A DNA stretch of 11,514 nt from DATCMA01 sp036563645 (GTDB taxonomy: Bacteria; Actinomycetota; Actinomycetes; Mycobacteriales; Micromonosporaceae), in assembly GCA_036563645.1 (NCBI GenBank), contig DATCMA010000038.1, forward strand, positions 1-11,514, given 5' to 3'. Position numbers and translations under genes: made by a program. Below are positions 7,185 to 11,514 of the stretch, piece by piece. Position 1 is the first letter of the stretch; each line of letters begins with the position of its first letter. The notes under the pieces are model-generated. The model had not been told where the DNA came from. It worked only from the letters and a program-made list of their open reading frames with translations, and ran no database searches.

Positions 7185-8735
7185 TCACCGCCGCCGCAGC
7201 GCCACCACCGCGATGTCGTCGTGCATCTCCGGTGCGACGAGGTCGACGACGAGTCGCTCGCAATAGCGGTCGAGGTCGTCGTCCACCTCGGTCGCGCACG
7301 CGGCGAGCGCCTGTAGCCCGTCATCGATGTCCGCGCCGCGCCGCTCCACCAGCCCATCCGTGTAGAGCACCAGGGTGCTTCCCGGCGGCAGGACGAACTC
7401 GCGATCCTCTGGACGGCCTGCCCGCACCCCGAGCAGCGGCGCCCGGTGATCGACGAACCGCCCACCGTCCGCGGCCACGAGCAGCGGCGGCAGGTGGCCG
7501 GCGCTCGCCATCCGGCACGAGCCAGTCATCGGATCGACCATCATCAAGCAAATCGTGGCGAGCTCGCCCGGGAGCAGCGCGTCCAGCAGCTTGTCCGCCC
7601 GGGCCAGCACCCCACCCGGCGAGTGCCCCTCGACCGCGTACGCCCGAATCGCGTGGCGCAGCTCGGCCATCACGGTGGCGGCGTGCAACGAATGCCCGGC
7701 CACGTCACCGATCGCCACCCACAACCGCCGGTCAATCATCGCGATCTCGTAGAAGTCGCCCCCGACCTCCGTCTGCGTACTCGCCGGCTCATACCGGACC
7801 GCGAGGTCGAACCCCGGTACCTCCGGGAGTCGGTGCGGGAGCAGACTCCGCTGAAGCGTCACCGCGATGCGGTGCTCCTCGTCGTACGACCGCTGAGTCT
7901 CCACCGCGGCGGCGATCGCCTGAGCGAGCTGGATGAGCACCGGCGCGCCTTTGCGTACCGCGACGGCCGGCGCCGCCACGTACACCGGCGGACGGTCGGT
8001 GCGCAACCGAGCCGCCGCCACCGTGACCGACTCGCCCGCGACACGATCACCCAACCCCCAGTCCGCGGGTGGCGCACCAAAGACGGTCGCCCCCACCGCT
8101 ACCTCGCCGCTCGGAGCCGACCAGGTCTGCACCTCCGCCGGGCAGCCCACGCCCGCGCAGATCCCCGCCAGCGATTCACCGTCGGCAGTCTCAGCCACGA
8201 CGACGACCGGCGCTTCGAAGATCCCCGCCCCGCTCTCCGCCGCGGTGCGCAGCATCTGCTCAAAGGTCGCGGCGGAGTTGACCGCCATGGTGGCCTCGGC
8301 GAGCTGCGCCAACCGGGTCGCGAGCAGCTCCGCGCGGCGGCGGGCACGGGCGTACCGCAGCACCGCCTGGGCGGTGGCCACCAGCTCTTCCTGCTCGATG
8401 GGCTCCGCCAAGTACACGTCCGCGCCGTGGTTGACGCCCCGCGCCCGATCGAGAAGACCCGAGCGGGGCGCGGCGACGTGGATCACCGGCAGCGCCGCAT
8501 ACCGAGGGTCGGCCTTGATGCGCTCACACAGATCGGAGCCGTCGCGGTCGGCTGGCGGAACGTCGAGCACCACCAGGTCGATCGGCGTCTGGTCGAGCTG
8601 CTCCAGGGCTTCGGCTCCGGTGGCCACCCGCACCACGTCGTACCCCGCGTGCCCGAGCCACTCGGCCAGGGGATAGCGGGCGGCCGCGCCGTCCTCGACC
8701 ACCAGCACCCGGCCGGAATCCCCCTCGTCCGTCAT
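7185..8735 (-). CDS. Receiver-fused SpoIIE/PP2C serine phosphatase
   Basis: A 516-residue soluble protein. Residues about 9-130 form a response-regulator receiver domain with acid pair E14-D15 and phospho-acceptor candidate D58. The usual Thr/Ser is Ala88 and the usual Lys is Glu111 (in Y-L-A-E-P), so its switching may be atypical. Residues about 145-285 are a GAF-like sensor segment. Residues about 290-516 are PP2C: GGDFYE (325-330, with Glu in place of the usual second Asp), GD (D344), TDG (D460) and DD (506-507). This is the RsbU/RssB-like arrangement in which a signal to the receiver controls dephosphorylation of a STAS anti-anti-sigma factor; the STAS protein encoded divergently 168 bp away is the obvious candidate substrate (inference). 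No partner histidine kinase is adjacent. The ATG at 8735 has only a weak GGGG upstream. Confidence 0.92.
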   Translation of the reverse strand: MTDEGDSGRVLVVEDGAAARYPLAEWLGHAGYDVVRVATGAEALEQLDQTPIDLVVLDVPPADRDGSDLCERIKADPRYAALPVIHVAAPRSGLLDRARGVNHGADVYLAEPIEQEELVATAQAVLRYARARRRAELLATRLAQLAEATMAVNSAATFEQMLRTAAESGAGIFEAPVVVVAETADGESLAGICAGVGCPAEVQTWSAPSGEVAVGATVFGAPPADWGLGDRVAGESVTVAAARLRTDRPPVYVAAPAVAVRKGAPVLIQLAQAIAAAVETQRSYDEEHRIAVTLQRSLLPHRLPEVPGFDLAVRYEPASTQTEVGGDFYEIAMIDRRLWVAIGDVAGHSLHAATVMAELRHAIRAYAVEGHSPGGVLARADKLLDALLPGELATICLMMVDPMTGSCRMASAGHLPPLLVAADGGRFVDHRAPLLGVRAGRPEDREFVLPPGSTLVLYTDGLVERRGADIDDGLQALAACATEVDDDLDRYCERLVVDLVAPEMHDDIAVVALRRR

Positions 8736-8789
8736 GCTCAGCCCCGCAGTGGCAGCTCACTGGCGATACTCGGAGACGGGGTCGGGAGA

Positions 8790-8801
8790 GGTGACGTCAC
8801 C
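8790..8801. promoter_or_regulatory. 12-bp palindrome between divergent phosphatase and STAS genes
   Basis: GGTGACGTCACC is a perfect palindrome in the 168-bp divergent gap, 54 bp upstream of the phosphatase ATG and 102 bp upstream of the STAS ATG. Its place and symmetry suit the operator of a dimeric regulator. The core TGACGTCA is a generic symmetric octamer, so the regulator cannot be named. Confidence 0.45.
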
Positions 8802-8872
8802 CATGACCTGCTCACATTCCTGATCCGTCTGGACGCCCGCCGAGCGGCTTCCCCACCTCGGTGTCGCCGCGG

Positions 8873-8878
8873 GGGTAC
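8873..8878 (+). promoter_or_regulatory. Possible sigma-B-like -10 element before the STAS gene
   Basis: GGGTAC fits the -10 of the Streptomyces SigB consensus recalled as GNNT-N14-16-GGGTA(C/T). It sits 25 bases before the ATG, so transcription could begin near 8885 and leave room for the GGGAGG ribosome site. The matching -35 is poor (only the T at 8858 fits at N14), so this is tentative. Confidence 0.25.
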
Positions 8879-8903
8879 GCGCAGCCGCTAACGGGAGGTC
8901 GCG

Positions 8904-9257
8904 ATGTCCTTAGCAGTACATACCGAGCAGCGCGGCGACGTAACAGTCGTGTCGGTCGCCGGCGACCTCGACGTGGCGACCGCTCCCATGCTGGAGACGC
9001 GGCTGTCGGAACTCCTGGACCAGGGCGCCTGCCGGCTCGTCCTCGACCTCGCCGACGTCTCGTTCTGCGACTCCGCGGGCCTGTCGCTCTTCGTCCGGGC
9101 CCGAGAGCACTGCCGGGACGCGGGCGGGCGGCTCCAGCTGGCCGCCCCAGCGCGGACGGTGCGGCGGGTGCTCGAGGTCAGTGGCCTCGCCGGCGTCCTG
9201 GAGATCTCGCCCACCGTTGACGCCGCGGTCGCCGCCGGGCGGCACTCGGGCGAATAG
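8904..9257 (+). CDS. STAS-domain anti-anti-sigma factor (RsbV/SpoIIAA-like)
   Basis: A 117-residue single STAS domain, the usual length for this family. It begins in the same pattern as SpoIIAA, has G-D-L-D at 20-23, and carries the phosphorylation signature D56-S57-A-G-L, where Ser57 aligns with SpoIIAA Ser58. Unphosphorylated, such a protein binds an RsbW-like anti-sigma kinase and frees the sigma factor; phosphorylated, it lets go. Strong GGGAGG at 8893-8898, five bases before the ATG, fixes the start. It is divergent from a PP2C phosphatase that may reactivate it, and about 5 kb from an RsbW-like kinase domain (the OsaC-like protein) that may phosphorylate it. No sigma or stand-alone RsbW gene lies next to it. 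The pairings are inferred. Confidence 0.93.
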   Translation: MSLAVHTEQRGDVTVVSVAGDLDVATAPMLETRLSELLDQGACRLVLDLADVSFCDSAGLSLFVRAREHCRDAGGRLQLAAPARTVRRVLEVSGLAGVLEISPTVDAAVAAGRHSGE

Positions 9258-9370
9258 GCCGTCGCACACGCCCCACCCGCCCAGCGCTCCGCGTCCGAGC
9301 GTGCCCGCCCACCAACGGGCCCATCAAGGCCGGAAATGATCTCACAAGCAGGTAATTGGGCGGAAAGGGC

Positions 9371-9395
9371 GTTTACCCCGAGCCGGCCCGGGAAT
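9371..9395 (+). promoter_or_regulatory. Sigma-B-type promoter of the PRC-barrel-like gene
   Basis: GTTTAC (9371-9376), 13 bases, then GGGAAT (9390-9395). Against the Bacillus sigma-B consensus GTTTAA-N12-14-GGGTAT this is 10 of 12 bases with ideal spacing. The -10 ends nine bases before ATG 9405, so the transcript would begin a few bases ahead of that ATG, consistent with the lack of a good Shine-Dalgarno there. Confidence 0.5.
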
Positions 9396-9404
9396 CGCCG
9401 CAGC

Positions 9405-9776
9405 ATGACTTCCTCGCCCACGAGCCCGGACCCGATCGCGCAGATCACGCCGGGAATGCGCGTCATCGATTCCACCGGACATGAAGTGGGGACGGTAATT
9501 CGTGTCCGGGTCGGCGATCCCAACGCGGTGATCGCCCAAGGCCCGACGACGGGAACCGGTTCGCTCGAAGGGCGGATCCCCGATCCTTTGGCGGGCGACG
9601 AGCCCGAGGTGCCGCCGGATATCGCGGCGCGGATGCTGCGATTCGGCTACCTGAAGGTCGACACCAACTCCCTCTTCCTCCGCGACGTGTACGTGGAGGC
9701 GAATCAGATCTCCACGGTGGTCGACGACCAGGTGCTGCTCAACGTACCGGCCTCGAGCCTGACCCCGGAGGTATGA
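9405..9776 (+). CDS. PRC-barrel/DUF2171-like small protein
   Basis: A 123-residue soluble protein. Its N-terminal segment I-T-P-G-M-R-V-I-D-S-T-G-H-E-V-G-T-V (about residues 13-30) is the opening strand pattern of DUF2171/PRC-barrel proteins. The end, with L-K-V-D..L-F-L-R-D-V-Y-V followed by Q-I-S-T-V and V-L-L-N-V, fits the closing strands. PRC-barrel proteins bind RNA, protein or electron-transfer partners, and the biochemical role here is unknown. An in-frame ATG at 9336 would add 23 residues, but the domain homology begins after the second ATG and a sigma-B-like promoter lies between the two, so 9405 is preferred. It follows the STAS gene by 147 bp and is convergent with the hydrolase gene. 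Induction by stress is inferred from the promoter. Confidence 0.8.
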   Translation: MTSSPTSPDPIAQITPGMRVIDSTGHEVGTVIRVRVGDPNAVIAQGPTTGTGSLEGRIPDPLAGDEPEVPPDIAARMLRFGYLKVDTNSLFLRDVYVEANQISTVVDDQVLLNVPASSLTPEV

Positions 9777-9806
9777 CGAGGCGGCTCGACGACGGCCCGC
9801 GGAGCG

Positions 9807-11039
9807 TCAATCGATCAGTGCCGAGTAGACGAGCTGCCGCAACTGCGATCGCAGGGGGTAGGTGCTGGAGGGGACGAGCTGCGTGAAGAACAGCGCGGTG
9901 ATCTGTTCTTGAGGATCGACCCAGAACGCGGTGCTCGCCATACCGCCCCAGAAGTACTCGCCGACGCTGCTGGGCAGGCGGCTCGGTATCGGATCGTTGA
10001 CGACCGCGAACCCGAGTCCGAAACCAATCCCGTCGAGGATGGTCTCGGCGAAGCCGCCGACCGACAGGCGGGCGAGGTCCGCGCCGCCCGGCAGGTGGTT
10101 CCGCGTCATGAATCGAACAGTTCGGCTGCCGAGGATCCGTACCCCGTCCAGCTCGCCTTCACGGAGCAGCATCTGCGTGAAGCGGTGGTAGTCGGCCGCC
10201 GTCGAAATCAACCCGGCGCCGCCAGAGAGCACCTCGGGTCGCCGCAGGGCATGCGCGCCGAGATCAGGCAGAGGTACGGCTTTCCCCGTCGTCGGATCCG
10301 GTCCATAGAGCTCGGCGAGGCGTGGGCTGTCGCTCTCGTCCACCCACCAGCGGGTGTCGGTCATCCCGAGTGGCTCGAGGATCCGTTCGGCGATGAACTC
10401 GTCGAGGGGCTGCTCGGCGACGAGCTCGATGAGGTGACCGAGGACGTCGGTGGCGACGGAGTACCCCCACGCCGTCCCCGGTTGGAAGAGCAGAGGCAGC
10501 TTCGCCCAGGTCTCGCACGCGCCGGCGAGGTCCACACCGGGCGGCGGAAGCAGCTCGTACCCGGCCGCGCGGTAGAGGGCGTCCACCACGGAGGTGTGCA
10601 TGAAGCCGTAGGTGAGTCCGGCGGTGTGGGTGAGGAGGTGCCAGATCCGGATCGGCTCCACCGCGGGGACGGTGTACGGCTTGGCCGCGGAGCCCTTGGC
10701 GTAGACCCGGACATCCCGGAAGGCGGGGATCCACCGGCTGACCTCGTCGGTGAGCTCGAAAGCGCCCTCCTCCCACAGGATCATCGCGGCGACTGAGGTG
10801 ATGGGCTTCGTCATCGAGTAGATGCGCCAGAGCGTGTCGGGACGCACCGGCAGGCCCGCCTCGCGGTTGCGCATGCCGTAGGTCGAGGCGTGCGCGATCT
10901 CGCCGCGCCGCGTCACGACGATCTGCCAGCCCGGAAGGCGGCCGTCGTCCACGTAGCGCGCGAAGTGCCGGTCGATGCGCGCCAGCCGCGCGGGGTCAAA
11001 TCCGACATATTCGGGATCGACGCTGCGCTCGATGCTCAT
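9807..11039 (-). CDS. Beta-lactamase-fold serine hydrolase (class C / family VIII esterase type)
   Basis: A 410-residue protein of the beta-lactamase/penicillin-binding fold. The nucleophile motif is S75-M-T-K78, the tyrosine motif Y193-S-V, and the third motif is W364-G-G where true class C lactamases have K-T-G. That combination, and the absence of a signal peptide, point to a cytosolic esterase or amidase of the EstB/family VIII kind rather than a resistance lactamase. H134-L-L-T-H-T-A-G-L is a typical family segment. The substrate cannot be told. The gene stands alone: 30 bp from the end of the PRC-barrel-like gene (convergent) and just downstream of an rRNA operon on the same strand. A TANNNT element six bases before the ATG suggests a leaderless transcript. 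Confidence 0.92.
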   Translation of the reverse strand: MSIERSVDPEYVGFDPARLARIDRHFARYVDDGRLPGWQIVVTRRGEIAHASTYGMRNREAGLPVRPDTLWRIYSMTKPITSVAAMILWEEGAFELTDEVSRWIPAFRDVRVYAKGSAAKPYTVPAVEPIRIWHLLTHTAGLTYGFMHTSVVDALYRAAGYELLPPPGVDLAGACETWAKLPLLFQPGTAWGYSVATDVLGHLIELVAEQPLDEFIAERILEPLGMTDTRWWVDESDSPRLAELYGPDPTTGKAVPLPDLGAHALRRPEVLSGGAGLISTAADYHRFTQMLLREGELDGVRILGSRTVRFMTRNHLPGGADLARLSVGGFAETILDGIGFGLGFAVVNDPIPSRLPSSVGEYFWGGMASTAFWVDPQEQITALFFTQLVPSSTYPLRSQLRQLVYSALID

Positions 11040-11045
11040 CGGCGC

Positions 11046-11075
11046 AGCCTACAAAGCGAGAACGAGCCTGTTCAA
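11046..11075 (-). promoter_or_regulatory. Promoter of the serine hydrolase, probably leaderless
   Basis: On the minus strand TTGAAC (11075-11070), an 18-base spacer and TAGGCT (11051-11046) resemble -35 and -10 boxes; TAGGCT keeps the conserved T, A and final T. Only six bases separate the -10 from the ATG at 11039, so transcription should begin at or next to the start codon. No convincing Shine-Dalgarno is present, which agrees. Confidence 0.5.
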
Positions 11076-11320
11076 TAGGCTGGATCGTCGGGTGGAGAAA
11101 GGGCCGGGGCACGCCGGGCACGGGCGGGAACGGCGCTCCCGGTGGCCCGCACCCGGACGTCCCGCGCCGGTCTGAATAGCGCGAGGAATCGGACGATAAA
11201 ACGTCAAGAATTGGCCGAAAAATAGGGTAGGTCGATGCGTGGCAATGGCGCTGGTATGTGCGTCGGATACGGTCTCTCAGCACCGCCGACCGCCGGTTAA
11301 TGGCTCATTCAGGAATTGAG
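11076..11320. other. Non-coding stretch between hydrolase promoter and rRNA terminator
   Basis: No convincing protein or tRNA gene is seen. The segment about 11165-11235 is clearly more A/T-rich than its surroundings, as promoter regions are. A 21-codon ORF (11235-11300, plus strand) with AGGG seven bases upstream is possible but unsupported by any similarity I recognise. Stem-loops begin at 11321. Confidence 0.5.
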
Positions 11321-11343
11321 ATCGTCCGCGGAGTGCGGACGAT
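11321..11343. repeat. Perfect 9-bp stem-loop downstream of the rRNA operon
   Basis: ATCGTCCGC and GCGGACGAT flank a 5-base loop. A second palindrome, TGTCGCG-C-CGCGACA, follows at 11346-11360. Read on the minus strand both lie after the rRNA terminator and could be back-up terminators or structured ends of read-through RNA. Confidence 0.5.
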
Positions 11344-11374
11344 GGTGTCGCGCCGCGACATTCACTACAAACTA

Positions 11375-11404
11375 AACGGGGCCCCGTTTTGTTGGGGCCC
11401 CGTT
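11375..11404 (-). terminator. rRNA operon terminator
   Basis: AACGGGGCCCC (11375-11385) and GGGGCCCCGTT (11394-11404) form a perfect 11-bp stem with an 8-base loop. On the minus strand it begins 15 bases after the 3' end of 5S rRNA and is followed by a T-rich stretch (TAGTTTG). Each arm contains the self-complementary GGGGCCCC. Confidence 0.85.
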
Positions 11405-11418
11405 GGGGTTTGTGTGGT

Positions 11419-11514
11419 GTCCGGCGGTGTCCTACTCTCCCACACCCTGGCGGGTGCAGTACCATCGGCGCTGGAGGGCTTAGCTTCCGGGTTCGGGATG
11501 TGTCCGGGCGTTTC
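11419..11514 (-). rRNA. rrf: 5S ribosomal RNA (3' part, cut by window edge)
   Basis: The reverse complement reads through the conserved 5S core: CCGAACCCGGAAGCTAAG, GCGCCGATGGTACTGC and GGGAGAGTAGGAC, ending in CACCGCCGGAC. About 96 of roughly 117 bases are present, and the 5' end lies beyond the window. Transcription is toward lower coordinates, so 23S and 16S genes are expected to the right. The 3' end is placed at 11419 by analogy with other actinomycete 5S genes and may be off by a base or two. Confidence 0.95.

Noticed and set aside
7446..8891. 481-codon open frame on the plus strand
   Set aside because: Antisense to the receiver-PP2C gene; composition His/Arg-rich with no recognisable fold.
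10996..11283. 95-codon open frame on the minus strand upstream of the hydrolase
   Set aside because: It overlaps the hydrolase 5' end and promoter in another frame, with no Shine-Dalgarno or recognisable domain.
1..11514. Mobile element, phage or defence island
   Set aside because: No transposase, integrase, terminal repeats, toxin-antitoxin or nuclease genes are seen; composition is even apart from the short A/T-rich stretch near the rRNA operon.

Overview
The window comes from a high-GC actinomycete: GC-rich third codon positions, GTG starts, SpoIIE/RsbU-type phosphatases, a multi-HAMP kinase, and an actinobacterial-type 5S rRNA. The genus cannot be fixed from the sequence. Both edges cut genes: a multi-HAMP sensor kinase on the left (its C-terminal catalytic half lies outside) and a 5S rRNA on the right, the end of an rRNA operon read on the minus strand.

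Left part (1-3709): a soluble kinase with a tandem HAMP array, read leftward, is divergent from a 705-residue protein that joins an RsbW-like kinase domain, a GAF-type sensor region and a SpoIIE/PP2C phosphatase. From memory of Streptomyces coelicolor, this matches the osmoadaptation locus osaA/osaC, in which OsaC acts on the stress sigma factor SigB. Next (3810-5906) is a complete oligopeptidase B with an intact Ser/Asp/His triad. Two small cell-envelope genes follow: a proline-rich single-span membrane protein and a lipoprotein with an acidic run and a basic tail.

Middle (7185-9776): a second PP2C phosphatase, fused to an atypical receiver domain, is divergent from a small STAS anti-anti-sigma factor. 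The gap between them holds a perfect 12-bp palindrome. Next is a PRC-barrel/DUF2171-like protein preceded by a good sigma-B-type promoter (GTTTAC-N13-GGGAAT). A beta-lactamase-fold serine hydrolase (class C/family VIII esterase type) runs convergently to it and appears to be transcribed without a leader. The right end holds a non-coding stretch with stem-loops, the rRNA terminator and the partial 5S gene.

The unifying idea (inference) is a stress-type partner-switching network. One RsbW-like kinase domain, two PP2C phosphatases with different sensor inputs and one STAS substrate lie within 8 kb, and a neighbouring gene carries a sigma-B-like promoter. No sigma factor gene lies in the window. 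The gene types all belong to known families; what is unusual is their combination, the atypical receiver and the regulatory sites.
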